DNA from: Polyangiaceae bacterium
GTDB taxonomy: Bacteria; Myxococcota_A; Polyangia; Polyangiales; Polyangiaceae
Assembly: GCA_947475525.1 (NCBI GenBank)
Contig: CANJMI010000003.1
Location: 124,001 to 188,000, forward strand
DNA length: 64,000 bases
Direction of reading: 5' to 3'
Position numbers and translations under genes: made by a program. The stretch's first letter is position 1; the number at the start of each line of letters is the position of its first letter. Below are positions 28,240 through 37,642 of this stretch, in pieces. The notes beneath the pieces were generated by a model. It had not been told where the DNA came from and made no database searches. It saw only the letters and a program-made list of their open reading frames with translations.

Positions 28240-29561
28240 ATCGTCCAAAACTTGGCCAAGCTTCTCTCCATATGAAAGGGTCCAGCCCATCGTCCATGAG
28301 CGGATCAGTTAGCGAAATTGTCGTCGGGCTCGACATCGGTACGACCAAGGTCGCGGCCGTGGTCGCTGAGGTCGATGCGGATGGCGTCACCATTTTGGGC
28401 GTCGGTAACGTCCCGTGCCGAGGCCTGCGCAAGGGCGTCGTGTCGAACATCGATTGGACGACCCGCGCGATCGCGGAAGCCCTCGATGCGGCGCAGACGA
28501 TGGCCGGCGTCGAGATTCGCACCGTTTACGCAGGCGTAAGCGGGAGCCACATTCGCTGCACCGTCTCGGACGGTATCGCCGCGATCACGGGCGGCGAGGT
28601 CTCCGCGGACGACGTCGAGCGGGTCCTCGAAGGTGCCCGCGCGGTGCCGGTCGACGCGGACCGTCAGATTGTCCACGTGCTCCCGCGTGAATTCACCGTC
28701 GACAACCAGGACGGCATCCGCGACCCGATCGGCATGAGCGGCGTGCGTCTCGGTGCCCGCGTGAACCTGATTACCGCAGCCACCTCGCCTGTGCAGAACC
28801 TGGTGCGCTGCGCCGAAAAGTGCGGACTCACCGTGGCTGACGTCGTGCTCGAACCCTTCGCGAGCGCCGAGGCCGTTCTCTCCGACGACGAAAAGGAAAT
28901 CGGTGTTGCGGTGATCGACATCGGCGGCGGCACGACCGACTTGCTCCTCTACGTGGACGGCGGCATTGGCCACGTCAGCGTGATTCCGGTTGGCGGCAAC
29001 AACGTCACGCAGGACATCTCTGCGGGCCTTCGGACACCCCTCGCCGAGGCCGAGCGCCTCAAGCGCAGCGTCGGCTGTGCGCTCGGTCGCATGGTCGCCG
29101 ACGACGAAGAGATCGAGGTCCCGGGTGTCGGCGGTCATCCTTCGCGCACCGCGCAGCGTCGCCTACTCAGCGACATCATCGAGCCGCGCATCGAGGAAAT
29201 TTTCGCTGTGATCCGAACGCGGATTGAAGACACGGGTCTTCTCGAGCAACTCTCGGCCGGTGTCGTCCTCACGGGCGGCGCGGTGCTGATGGAGGGCATG
29301 ACGGAGTTCGCCGAGGAAATCCTCGGGATGCCGGTGCGCATGGGCACGCCGGTTGGTGTGAAGGGGATCACGGGGCTCGTCGCCGGTCCGCAATTTGCGA
29401 CCGGGGTAGGCCTTGTGCTCTACGGCGCCAACGCGCTCCACGACGCACGGGGACGCGGGGGACTGAAGAAAAAGGAGGCGATCATCGCGATCCCTCCTAT
29501 GAGCGAGAGGCAGCGCCGCCAGACTGGCCGCTTCCTCGATTGGATTAAAGCAGCGTTTTAG
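28236..29561 (+). CDS. ftsA: Cell division protein FtsA
   Basis: FtsA is an actin-like ATPase that tethers FtsZ to the membrane. The 441-residue protein shows IVVGLDIGTTKVAAVVAE, the SHS2 insert with GVSGSHI, VIDIGGGTTDLLLY and VLTGGAVLMEGM. The C-terminus GRFLDWIKAAF is a fitting amphipathic membrane helix. The ATG at 28236 overlaps ftsQ and has AAAGGAGA just upstream; a later ATG gives MSGSVSEIVVGL and would trim about 20 residues. It is 78 bases before ftsZ. Confidence 0.95.
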   Translation: MNRPKLGQASLHMKGSSPSSMSGSVSEIVVGLDIGTTKVAAVVAEVDADGVTILGVGNVPCRGLRKGVVSNIDWTTRAIAEALDAAQTMAGVEIRTVYAGVSGSHIRCTVSDGIAAITGGEVSADDVERVLEGARAVPVDADRQIVHVLPREFTVDNQDGIRDPIGMSGVRLGARVNLITAATSPVQNLVRCAEKCGLTVADVVLEPFASAEAVLSDDEKEIGVAVIDIGGGTTDLLLYVDGGIGHVSVIPVGGNNVTQDISAGLRTPLAEAERLKRSVGCALGRMVADDEEIEVPGVGGHPSRTAQRRLLSDIIEPRIEEIFAVIRTRIEDTGLLEQLSAGVVLTGGAVLMEGMTEFAEEILGMPVRMGTPVGVKGITGLVAGPQFATGVGLVLYGANALHDARGRGGLKKKEAIIAIPPMSERQRRQTGRFLDWIKAAF

Positions 29562-29639
29562 CTGCGAAACCGCGACGAGTCGGGCGAGGCACCCGGCGAG
29601 TCATTAGGCGGAAACAGAACGGATCCCGGGAGAGTATTC

Positions 29640-30950
<1,311 letters not shown>

Positions 30951-30985
30951 CCTGAGCGCCTTCTCGAAGGGCGCGTGACATCGAG

Positions 30986-31005
30986 CGGTGGCCCCCGGGC
31001 CGCCG
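30986..31005. terminator. Candidate bidirectional terminator between ftsZ and the glycosyltransferase
   Basis: CGGTGGCCC and GGGCCGCCG form a 9-pair stem (one G-T pair) in the 59-base gap between two convergent genes. There is no proper T-run on either side, so termination would be weak or Rho-assisted. A second small hairpin with a bulge lies just before it around 30957-30974. Confidence 0.35.
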
Positions 31006-31009
31006 TTCG

Positions 31010-32131
31010 TCATTTTGTCAGCTGAACGATGCCGTCGCGGGTCTGCGCAAGCTCGCGAATCGCTGCGGCGATGGCGACGGCATCGTGTTCGACGCAACGG
31101 ATCGCCGCGTCCTCGGTGGCCCAGCGCGGAATGTCACCGGCCCCGCACGCGACAACGGGAATCCCAAGCGCCCGAGCTTCTCGCACGACCGAAGGGGCCG
31201 CTTCGAGTGCGGACGGATGCACAAGGACGTCGGCTGCGGCCATCGCGGTGAGGGCCTCACGGCGATGGAGCATTCCCGCGAAGCGCACGCGTTGTCCGTG
31301 CTTTTCAGCTCGAGCCTCGAGCGCGTGCCGTGCGGGACCGTCGCCGATCACGACGAGATGCGTCGTCGGGTTTGTTTGCAGTGCGTCGATCGCGAGGTCG
31401 ACGCGTTTCGAGTCGACGAGTCGGCCCACGGCGACCGCGACAAACGCGTTGGCCGGTAGCGGCCACTCCGCGTGCCATCTTGCGCGCGTCTCTCGGCGCA
31501 GGCTGCGCGAGTGCAGCTCCTGTGGGATCTCGAGGGTCGGCGGGTCGACGCGGGCGATGCCCTGAAGTGCCTTCGCTATGGCCGGGTCACGGACGGAGCC
31601 GAGGAGCAATTCGGCAAGCGAATGGGAGGCGAAGTGAAGGGAAGTGGCACGGCGCACGATGCGGGAGACCACCGCATGGCGCAGCGCTTCCGGCATGCCC
31701 ACGAGGAGGCGCACGTCGCCGCCGTGGGCGAACGCATCGACGCGACCCTCGTAGCGCAGTCGGAGCAGCGCCGGCCACACCGTGGGGACGAGCCAGTGGG
31801 CGAGTACGCGGTCGGGTGGGCGCGTGCGCGACTCCGTCAACTCGCGGACCTTCCGTGCGAAGACGCGGCTCGTACCCATCACGTCGAGACTCGCCGCGAG
31901 CGGTGCCGCGACGAATCGCGCCGCCACGCCCGGCATGCCGAAGGCGGTCGTGCCACCGACCCAATGAACCTCGATCCCGCCTCGCTGCTCTACGTGCGGA
32001 GCGCATCCAGGCGCGATGACCTGAACCTCAGCTCCAGCACGGGTGAGGGCGTTCGCTTGCGCCGCGACGAAGTGTCCGCCTGGGTCCCCATCGAAGCGAG
32101 GGTAGGACGTGGTGAGGATGACGACGTGCAC
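31010..32131 (-). CDS. Glycosyltransferase family 4 (GT-B fold)
   Basis: The 373-residue enzyme starts with VVILTTSYPRFDGDPGGHFV, typical of GT4 enzymes that use nucleotide sugars, with the glycine loop GDPGG. The C-terminal half holds VAVGRLVDSKRVDLAIDAL, VVIGDGPARHALEA, VRFAGMLHRREAL and the donor-binding segment HPSALEAAPSVVREARALGIPVVA, with the usual Glu pair. The acceptor is unknown; a role in polysaccharide or lipopolysaccharide synthesis is inferred. The GTG start directly abuts the T-run of the rpsU terminator, leaving no room for a ribosome-binding site. Confidence 0.85.
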   Translation of the reverse strand: MHVVILTTSYPRFDGDPGGHFVAAQANALTRAGAEVQVIAPGCAPHVEQRGGIEVHWVGGTTAFGMPGVAARFVAAPLAASLDVMGTSRVFARKVRELTESRTRPPDRVLAHWLVPTVWPALLRLRYEGRVDAFAHGGDVRLLVGMPEALRHAVVSRIVRRATSLHFASHSLAELLLGSVRDPAIAKALQGIARVDPPTLEIPQELHSRSLRRETRARWHAEWPLPANAFVAVAVGRLVDSKRVDLAIDALQTNPTTHLVVIGDGPARHALEARAEKHGQRVRFAGMLHRREALTAMAAADVLVHPSALEAAPSVVREARALGIPVVACGAGDIPRWATEDAAIRCVEHDAVAIAAAIRELAQTRDGIVQLTK

Positions 32132-32180
32132 AAAAAACGAATCGGCCGAACGCCGGCCACTGTGGACCCCGCGTCGGCCG
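32132..32180 (-). terminator. Intrinsic terminator after rpsU
   Basis: Read on the minus strand, CGGCCGACGC (32180-32171) pairs with GCGTTCGGCCG (32153-32143) with one bulged base, then ATTCG and six T residues (32137-32132). It is the best factor-independent terminator in the window. It ends exactly at the start codon of the glycosyltransferase. Confidence 0.65.
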
Positions 32181-32203
32181 AAATGCCGAAAAACCGGTTG
32201 AAC

Positions 32204-32434
32204 CTATTCGACGACGCGCGCGCGCTTGCGGCGACGACGAGCGGCTTCGGATTCCTTCTTGCGGCGCTTGACCGAAGGCTTCATGTAGTGCCGGCGGCGC
32301 TTCAACTCGCGAAGAATGCCTTCCGTCGCCATCTTGCGCTTCAGGTGCTTGATTGCACGCTCGATCCCGCGATCGCCAACGGCGACCTCGAGCGGCTTGC
32401 AGGTGATGGCTTCGGTGGGGGTGATCTCAGACAC
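32204..32434 (-). CDS. rpsU: 30S ribosomal protein S21
   Basis: S21 helps the 30S subunit select mRNA start sites. The product of about 76 residues contains the family core EVAVGDRGIERAIKHLKRK, followed by GILRELKRRRHYMKPSVKRRKKE and a very basic tail ending RRRRKRARVVE. Two GTG codons, 32434 and 32440, are possible starts after AGAGGA; I chose the inner one. The N-terminal 14 residues before the core are longer than in most S21 proteins. The gene is divergent from the PerR-type regulator and shares its upstream region, including the Per box. Confidence 0.88.
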   Translation of the reverse strand: MSEITPTEAITCKPLEVAVGDRGIERAIKHLKRKMATEGILRELKRRRHYMKPSVKRRKKESEAARRRRKRARVVE

Positions 32435-32527
32435 GGTCACAACGTCCTCTCGGGGGGCGGGGACTATGGCAGAGGGCCTGCCGATGCGCAAGCGCATGCC
32501 GCTCAAGAAATAACAATTTAGAGCAGC

Positions 32528-32556
32528 TTGCAACTAAGAATGATTCTAAGTAAGCT
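32528..32556 (+). promoter_or_regulatory. perR promoter with Per box in the spacer
   Basis: TTGCAA (32528-32533), a 17-base spacer and TAAGCT (32551-32556) look like a promoter. The spacer itself, CTAAGAATGATTCTAAG (32534-32550), is an inverted repeat with 7 of 8 pairs matching around a central G. It differs at one base from the known Per box form TTAGAATNATTCTAA. A bound repressor would block RNA polymerase directly. The site also lies upstream of rpsU on the other strand. Confidence 0.65.
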
Positions 32557-32573
32557 TGGATACGTACCCACCG

Positions 32574-33092
32574 ATGGCTCACCCTCCCGCTCCTCGAGAT
32601 CCCGCGCGGTCAGCCTTTGGGCGAAGGCTCGACGTCGATCCAACGCGCCTGGCCACGATGCGCGAGGCCTTGAGAGTTCGCGGATTGAAGGTGACTCCGC
32701 AGCGGCTCGCGATTTTGGAGGAGCTCGTCGGCGACCCAACGCACCCTACCGCCGCCGACCTCTTCGAGCGACTCCGGCCGAGGCTCCCGTCGATGAGCTT
32801 CGCAACTGTCTACAACACGCTCGCGGTGCTGACGGAGCAAGGGCTCTGTGTCGCGACGTCGCTCGTGGCTGGCGCCGTTCGCTTCGACCCCAACGTCGAG
32901 CCCCACGACCACGCCGTCTGTGACGGTTGCGGGCTCGTTGTCGACGTGATTCTGGAACGAGGGGCGCCGCGTGAGGCAGCGCCGAAGCAGAGGCCCGTGA
33001 GTGGCTTCGCTGTGCGCGTTGTCGAGCGCATCTACCGAGGACTTTGCGTGGGCTGTGCGGCTTCTCAAGAGCTGGCGGCCGACGCGGAATAA
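32574..33092 (+). CDS. perR: Fur-family peroxide-type regulator (PerR-like)
   Basis: The 172-residue regulator has the Fur winged helix (about 25-95, with GLKVTPQRLAILEEL and MSFATVYNTLAVL) and a dimer/metal domain. FDPNVEPHDHAVCDGCG contains the metal-binding His/Asp set and the first Cys pair; the second pair is CVGC, so the structural zinc site is complete. A PerR role rather than Fur is inferred from the Per box upstream and from rubrerythrin downstream. The ATG at 32574 is chosen because a TTG at 32556 lies inside the -10 region. The rubrerythrin gene follows after 16 bases. Confidence 0.8.
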   Translation: MAHPPAPRDPARSAFGRRLDVDPTRLATMREALRVRGLKVTPQRLAILEELVGDPTHPTAADLFERLRPRLPSMSFATVYNTLAVLTEQGLCVATSLVAGAVRFDPNVEPHDHAVCDGCGLVVDVILERGAPREAAPKQRPVSGFAVRVVERIYRGLCVGCAASQELAADAE

Positions 33093-33108
33093 GCAACAGG
33101 AGAGTGAT

Positions 33109-33528
33109 ATGTCGAAGCTCGCAGGAACGAAGACCCACCAAAATCTCAAGGATGCATTTGCCGGCGAATCGCAAGCGAACCGCCGCTACCTCTATTTCGC
33201 GAAGGTCGCCGACGTCGAAGGCTACCCGGAGGTCGCGGGCCTCTTCAAGGACACCGCTGACGGGGAGACCGGCCATGCGCACGGTCACCTCGATTACTTG
33301 AAGCAAGTTGGCGATCCGGCGACCGGCATGCCGATCGGCGCTACGGCTGCAAATCTCACGGCTTCCGTCGCCGGTGAGACGCACGAGTACGAGACCATGT
33401 ACCCCGGCATGGCGAAGACTGCGCGCGACGAAGGTTTCAACGACGTCGCGGAGTGGTTCGAGACGCTGGCGAAGGCCGAGAAGTCGCACGCGGGCCGCTT
33501 TGCCAAGGCCCTGCAGAACCTGGACTGA
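33109..33528 (+). CDS. Rubrerythrin (diiron domain only)
   Basis: Rubrerythrin reduces hydrogen peroxide at a diiron centre. The 139-residue protein is a four-helix ferritin-like domain with the metal ligands in [31 protein letters not shown] and EKSHAGRF. The C-terminal rubredoxin domain of classical rubrerythrin is missing, so electrons must come from a separate carrier, possibly the Fe-S protein encoded next. AGGAGAG lies 4 bases before the ATG, a strong ribosome-binding site. It is co-directional with the PerR gene, 16 bases behind it. Confidence 0.92.
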   Translation: MSKLAGTKTHQNLKDAFAGESQANRRYLYFAKVADVEGYPEVAGLFKDTADGETGHAHGHLDYLKQVGDPATGMPIGATAANLTASVAGETHEYETMYPGMAKTARDEGFNDVAEWFETLAKAEKSHAGRFAKALQNLD

Positions 33529-33686
33529 ACCCGAAGTCGGCAAGCTGAAGTCGGGTATCCGAACTTGGGCGCTCGGTCCTCCGGTCACGACGTTCTCGTG
33601 GTCGAACGGGGCCGAGCCTCCGCCTCGGAATTTTACGTGATTCGCGAGGCCGTTTTCGAGCGTTTTCTAATGGGAACGAGTCAAGC

Positions 33687-35006
33687 ATGAGCGTCATCGC
33701 GCGTACTCCCCGAGCTGTACCTGCTTCGTCGCCGAGCGATCCGCGCTACTTCGACGCGACGGACCTCGAAGCCGAGCTGCGTCGGACCTTTCAGGTCTGC
33801 CACGAGTGCCGCATGTGCGTGAACTATTGCGGCTCATTTCCAGAGCTGTTTGCGCGTGTCGACCGCGACATCGATTCGGGGAAGGCCGAAGGCGCGGAAG
33901 CCATCGACGACGCCGACATGCGTGTCGTCAGCGACAAGTGTTGGCAGTGCAAACTTTGCTACGTCAAGTGTCCCTACACGAAGGATGACGGCGCAACCGA
34001 GCTGCTCGATTTTCCACGGTTGATGGCCCGCGAGAAGGCCGCCCGTGCGGCACGGGATGGCGTGTCGTTTGTCGACCAGGTGCTCGGTGAGCCACAGCTC
34101 GTCGGTCGCCTTGGGTCGGGGCCGACGTCGGTCGTCAGCAACTTCGTCCACGCGAGCCGCCTCCTCCGCAAAGTTCAGGAAAAGCTTACCGGCGTGTCGG
34201 CCGAGTTTCCGTTGCCGCGCTTCGCAAGCGAGACCTTCCCGGCGTGGTTCGAGAAACACCAGCCTGCCGCCTCCGCCGGTGAGCGTGGCGAGGTCGTGCT
34301 CTTCGCGACGTGCACGGGCAACTACAACACCCCGCAAATTCCGCGCGCCACGGTTCGGGTACTCGAACACCTCGGCTACCGCGTCTCGCGGGTCGAGGAG
34401 ACCTGCTGCGGCATGCCGAACCTCGACGGTGGCGACGTCACGAGTTTCATCGCGAAGATTCGAGCGAACGTCGCCTTGCTGCTGCCTCACGTGGCCCGCG
34501 GAGCGAAGGTGCTCGTGCCCCAGCCGACGTGCGCCTACACGCTGAAGCGCGAGTGGTATGAGTACGTTGCCGAGGACGATGTGCGCGCCGTCGCTTCCGC
34601 GTCCTTCGACTTGATGGAGTTCATCGAGCAGCATCGACGCAAGCTGGGGCTGCCGGCCGCCGAGGTGGGCCTCGGCCAGGTCGCCTACCATGCTGCGTGC
34701 CATCTTCGGGCCCAAAAGATTGGTTTTCCAGCGGCTCGGGTGCTCGAGAGGGGCTTGCCGGCGACGCAGGTCCAAATCGTCCAGGAATGTTCGGCGGTGG
34801 ATGGCACGTGGGGCATGAAGGCCGAACACTATGAAGAGGGACGCCACTACGCGCAGCGCCTCGTGAGCGCGGTGGAAGCTGCTGAGCCCGACGTCGTCGT
34901 CACCGACTGCAGCCTGTCCGCGATGCGCCTTCAGAAAGAGACCGGTCGCGACGCGATTCACCCTGTACAGGCCCTCGCGAGGGCCTGGGGATTGGAGGAA
35001 ACATGA
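33687..35006 (+). CDS. GlpC/HdrD-like iron-sulfur oxidoreductase
   Basis: The 439-residue cytoplasmic Fe-S protein has two ferredoxin-type [4Fe-4S] motifs, CHECRMCVNYC (about residue 38) and CWQCKLCYVKCP (about 91). Two cysteine-rich domains follow, the first with EETCCGMP and the second with the GlpC-like variant QECSAVDGTWGMK in place of CCG. Such proteins pass electrons to quinones or thiol partners. The set rubrerythrin, this protein and DUF3501 is a recurring gene neighbourhood, so it may feed rubrerythrin, but that is inference. The 158-base gap before it holds only weak hairpins. The stop overlaps the DUF3501 gene by ATGA. Confidence 0.85.
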   Translation: MSVIARTPRAVPASSPSDPRYFDATDLEAELRRTFQVCHECRMCVNYCGSFPELFARVDRDIDSGKAEGAEAIDDADMRVVSDKCWQCKLCYVKCPYTKDDGATELLDFPRLMAREKAARAARDGVSFVDQVLGEPQLVGRLGSGPTSVVSNFVHASRLLRKVQEKLTGVSAEFPLPRFASETFPAWFEKHQPAASAGERGEVVLFATCTGNYNTPQIPRATVRVLEHLGYRVSRVEETCCGMPNLDGGDVTSFIAKIRANVALLLPHVARGAKVLVPQPTCAYTLKREWYEYVAEDDVRAVASASFDLMEFIEQHRRKLGLPAAEVGLGQVAYHAACHLRAQKIGFPAARVLERGLPATQVQIVQECSAVDGTWGMKAEHYEEGRHYAQRLVSAVEAAEPDVVVTDCSLSAMRLQKETGRDAIHPVQALARAWGLEET

Positions 35007-35584
35007 AACCTGTGGAACGTTCGGAGATTTTGCCGCTGGGAGATTACGAGGCGGTGCGTGAGCCGTTTCGCGTCAGGATCATCGAGGAGAAGCGTCGCCG
35101 TCGCGTGGAGCTCGGCACTCACATCTCCGCCATCTTCGAGAACCACGACAGCGTGCTTTTGCAAGTGCAAGAGATGCTGCGAACCGAGCGCATCTCCCGC
35201 GAGGACGCCGTCCAGCACGAGCTCGATACGTACAACGCGCTCATTCCAGGCGCGGACGAACTCTCGCTCACGCTCTTCGTCCAGATCCCCGAGCGTGAGG
35301 AGCGTGACCGCATGTTGGTCGCGCTCGCCGGACTCGAAGAGAGCGTCGCTATCGAAGTCGATGGCGTGGTCGTCTCCGCCAAAGGAGAACCGCGCGATGG
35401 TTCGCGAGCCGATCGCACGACCGCCGTTCACTACTTTCGGTTCTCACTGCCTCCCGGGGTAGCGGAGAAGGTGCGCGCCCGCGACGTTCAACGCGTTCTT
35501 TTGACGGTCAACCACTCGGCCTACACGGTCCGCGCGGAACTTGATCGCGGCTTGGTCGCTGAGCTCGCCTACGACTTGTCGTGA
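35003..35584 (+). CDS. DUF3501 family protein
   Basis: The 193-residue soluble protein of unknown biochemical role matches DUF3501, with LGDYEAVREPFR, RIIEEKRRRRVELGTHIS and IFENHDSVLLQVQEMLRTER. The family is almost always encoded next to a GlpC-like Fe-S protein and rubrerythrin. No metal-binding cysteines are visible. The start overlaps the Fe-S gene and the stop overlaps the thioesterase gene, each by 4 bases, indicating one transcript and coupled translation. Confidence 0.85.
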   Translation: MKPVERSEILPLGDYEAVREPFRVRIIEEKRRRRVELGTHISAIFENHDSVLLQVQEMLRTERISREDAVQHELDTYNALIPGADELSLTLFVQIPEREERDRMLVALAGLEESVAIEVDGVVVSAKGEPRDGSRADRTTAVHYFRFSLPPGVAEKVRARDVQRVLLTVNHSAYTVRAELDRGLVAELAYDLS

Positions 35585-36039
35585 AGACGCTTCTGCGACC
35601 GGTTCGCTTCGAGGAGGTCGACGCCGCGGGCCTCTTGTTTTTCGCCGTCTTCGCCGCGTACGCCCACGAGGCGATGGCGGCGTTGTTCGATGGGCTTGCC
35701 GGTGGGTATCCGGCTCTGATCATGAAGCGCAGGATCGGCTTGCCGGCGGTCGCCATGACGTGTGAGTTTCGGTCGCCGCTCCGTTACGGCGACGTCGCCG
35801 AAATCGCGACCACCGTTGCGCGTCTCGGCAATCGCAGCGTGCAGCTCGAGTATGAATTCCGCCGTCACGCCGATGGTGAAGTGTGCGCGACGATGAGTCA
35901 CACCGCGGTCTGCTCCGACCTCGCGATGGTCGTCTCGTGCGACATGCCCACGGACGTACGCGCCGTCTTGGAATCACACCTCGTGCCGACGCGCCGAGAG
36001 GCCGTCAGCGTTCCGTCGACAGACCCCACCAAAGGATAG
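35581..36039 (+). CDS. Acyl-CoA thioesterase, 4-hydroxybenzoyl-CoA thioesterase family
   Basis: The 152-residue hotdog-fold protein carries RFEEVDAAGLLFFAVFAAYAHEA. The Asp in EVDAAG matches the catalytic Asp of the 4-hydroxybenzoyl-CoA thioesterase/YbgC group. EFRSPLRYGD and the later strand pattern fit the same fold. The acyl substrate is unknown. The GTG start overlaps the DUF3501 stop (GTGA), so it is in the peroxide-response unit; a thioesterase there is not part of the usual neighbourhood. The last 35 bases overlap the convergent hypothetical gene. Confidence 0.82.
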   Translation: MKTLLRPVRFEEVDAAGLLFFAVFAAYAHEAMAALFDGLAGGYPALIMKRRIGLPAVAMTCEFRSPLRYGDVAEIATTVARLGNRSVQLEYEFRRHADGEVCATMSHTAVCSDLAMVVSCDMPTDVRAVLESHLVPTRREAVSVPSTDPTKG

Positions 36040-36604
36040 GCTTGACGGCGCGGCTCACGCTCGGCCAGAGGAGCGGTCCGATGGCCACGCCTGGGCCTAT
36101 CTGACGCAATTCGTCGACCATGTTGCGGAGCGGCCAAGGATTGCCAAGGCCATCGTGTCGCATCAACAAGGTCGGCGCGCCGTCGAGGAGCGAAGGAGCC
36201 ACCTCGCCATGGAATCGCGCGAGCCGCTTACCAAAAACGAGATTCGCTCCAGCGGTCCCGCCGCTCTCGAAGGTCTTGCCGCTCCACGGTGAAAGGTGGC
36301 GCGCCAAAGCGACGATCAGCGGACGCGTAGCCGCGTGGGTCGAAGCGAGGCTTTCGAGTGCGAGGATGCGACCGTGTCCGGTGCCGATCGCCGAGGGGTC
36401 GGCGGGCGTGCCGGTCGCGTAGTAGTCCGCGAGCGCTTCGGGATGGGCACCGATCAGCGTGTCGAGTGAGGCGATCGTGGCCATGGCGCGCGCCCGAGGC
36501 GAGCGACGGTGAGCGTCAGCGGAAGCGGCTTCCATGCGGATGGCGGTCGCACGGACCGGGCGCTGGATCAACGCCCCTGGGCGTCCGGTGAACGCGACTT
36601 TCAT
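36005..36604 (-). CDS. Conserved hypothetical protein
   Basis: The protein is up to 199 residues. The C-terminal 120 residues contain SPWSGKTFESGGTAGANLVFGK, then APSLLDGAPTLLMRHDGLGNP and VDELRQIGPGVAIGPLLW. I recognise this layout (a W-GK-F segment, a DG strand, an R/VDEL-R-x-x-PG-x-x-x-G end) as that of uncharacterised small proteins in actinobacteria and myxobacteria, possibly a lipid-binding barrel, but no function is known. The first 40 residues are Arg-rich and not family-like, so the real start may be the ATG at 36484. It converges on the thioesterase and is divergent from the GGDEF gene. Confidence 0.6.
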   Translation of the reverse strand: MKVAFTGRPGALIQRPVRATAIRMEAASADAHRRSPRARAMATIASLDTLIGAHPEALADYYATGTPADPSAIGTGHGRILALESLASTHAATRPLIVALARHLSPWSGKTFESGGTAGANLVFGKRLARFHGEVAPSLLDGAPTLLMRHDGLGNPWPLRNMVDELRQIGPGVAIGPLLWPSVSRAVKPILWWGLSTER

Positions 36605-36650
36605 CACGTGGGCTGAAGGTGGTACACTTATACAACAAGACGTGGCCTCG

Positions 36651-36668
36651 CTGGGCACAGTGGCCCAG
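36651..36668. promoter_or_regulatory. Inverted repeat upstream of the FHA-GGDEF gene
   Basis: CTGGGC (36651-36656) and GCCCAG (36663-36668) are perfect 6-base arms around ACAGTG, 50 bases before the GGDEF start. Upstream, TACACTTATACA (36622-36633) holds possible -10 sequences. The repeat could be an operator or a leader hairpin. Confidence 0.3.
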
Positions 36669-36718
36669 GACTTCGGCGCACGGTGTACCTGACCGCACGG
36701 GAACTTGCAGAACCGCCG

Positions 36719-37636
36719 ATGAGCCAACGCAGCAAAGACGACATGGAGACGACGCGCGTCTCCAACCTCGACCAACTCAAGGCGGAGCTGAAGAAGCGCT
36801 CGGAGCGTGACCGCGCGTACCTGATCGTCCTGGCCGGCGCGGACGTAGGTAAGATGTTCAAGCTCGCCGACGGAGAAACGACCCTCGGCCGCTCCCACCG
36901 CGCCGACGTTCGGATCGACGACGACAGCATCTCGCGATTCCACGCGAAGCTCACGTTGACCGGGCAGGAGGTCCAAATCGAGGATCTCGGAAGCAGCAAC
37001 GGCACCCTCGTGAACGGCGAGAAGGTCGGGCGCAACGCGCTCACCGATGGCGATAAAATTCGGCTCGGCGAGACGACGATCCTAAAATTTACGTTCCATG
37101 ACCGGCTCGACGAGAGCTTCGTGCAAAAGATGTACGACGCGGCACTTCGCGACCCGATGACCAAGGTCTACAACAAGAAGTACCTGCTCGATCAGCTCGC
37201 TCAGGAAGTGTCGTATTCGCGGCGCCACCGCACCACCCTGACCCTCTTGCTCCTCGATCTCGACCACTTCAAACGGGTCAACGACACCTACGGGCACGTG
37301 GCAGGAGACCACGTGCTGGTTCAGTCCGCGGCGGTCGTGCAAGCCCTTCTCCGCAACGAAGACATTTTCGCTCGGTACGGAGGCGAAGAGTTTTGCATCG
37401 TCCTGCGCGGGATCTCGCTCGCGGATTCGGGACTGATAGCCGAGCGCATCCGCGTGTCGATCGAGGCGCACGTCTTTCGATGCGACGAGACCGAACTCCG
37501 CGTCACGACCAGCATCGGAGTGGCCGCATACGACGGCACGAGCGAGGCGGTCGTGCTCATCGAGGCCGCCGACACGGCGCTTTACGCCGCAAAGGGCGCC
37601 GGTCGAAATCGCGTGATCGTCAAATACGAAACCTGA
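36719..37636 (+). CDS. Diguanylate cyclase with N-terminal FHA domain
   Basis: The 305-residue cytoplasmic protein reads phosphothreonine with an FHA domain (about 45-115: TLGRSHRADV, SISRFHAKL, LGSSNGTLVNG) and makes cyclic di-GMP with a GGDEF domain (about 140-300). The active site is RYGGEEF and the inhibitory site RNED lies 5 residues before it, so product feedback is expected. DLDHFKRVNDTYGH holds the metal-binding Asp. A Ser/Thr kinase substrate probably controls it. The ATG at 36719 is chosen over a GTG at 36683. The next gene starts 6 bases later. Confidence 0.92.
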   Translation: MSQRSKDDMETTRVSNLDQLKAELKKRSERDRAYLIVLAGADVGKMFKLADGETTLGRSHRADVRIDDDSISRFHAKLTLTGQEVQIEDLGSSNGTLVNGEKVGRNALTDGDKIRLGETTILKFTFHDRLDESFVQKMYDAALRDPMTKVYNKKYLLDQLAQEVSYSRRHRTTLTLLLLDLDHFKRVNDTYGHVAGDHVLVQSAAVVQALLRNEDIFARYGGEEFCIVLRGISLADSGLIAERIRVSIEAHVFRCDETELRVTTSIGVAAYDGTSEAVVLIEAADTALYAAKGAGRNRVIVKYET

Positions 37637-37642
37637 GCCGCT

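Noticed and set aside
33529-33686. Second Per box or promoter before the Fe-S protein gene
   Set aside because: No palindrome of the Per type and no convincing -35/-10 pair in the gap; only weak hairpins.
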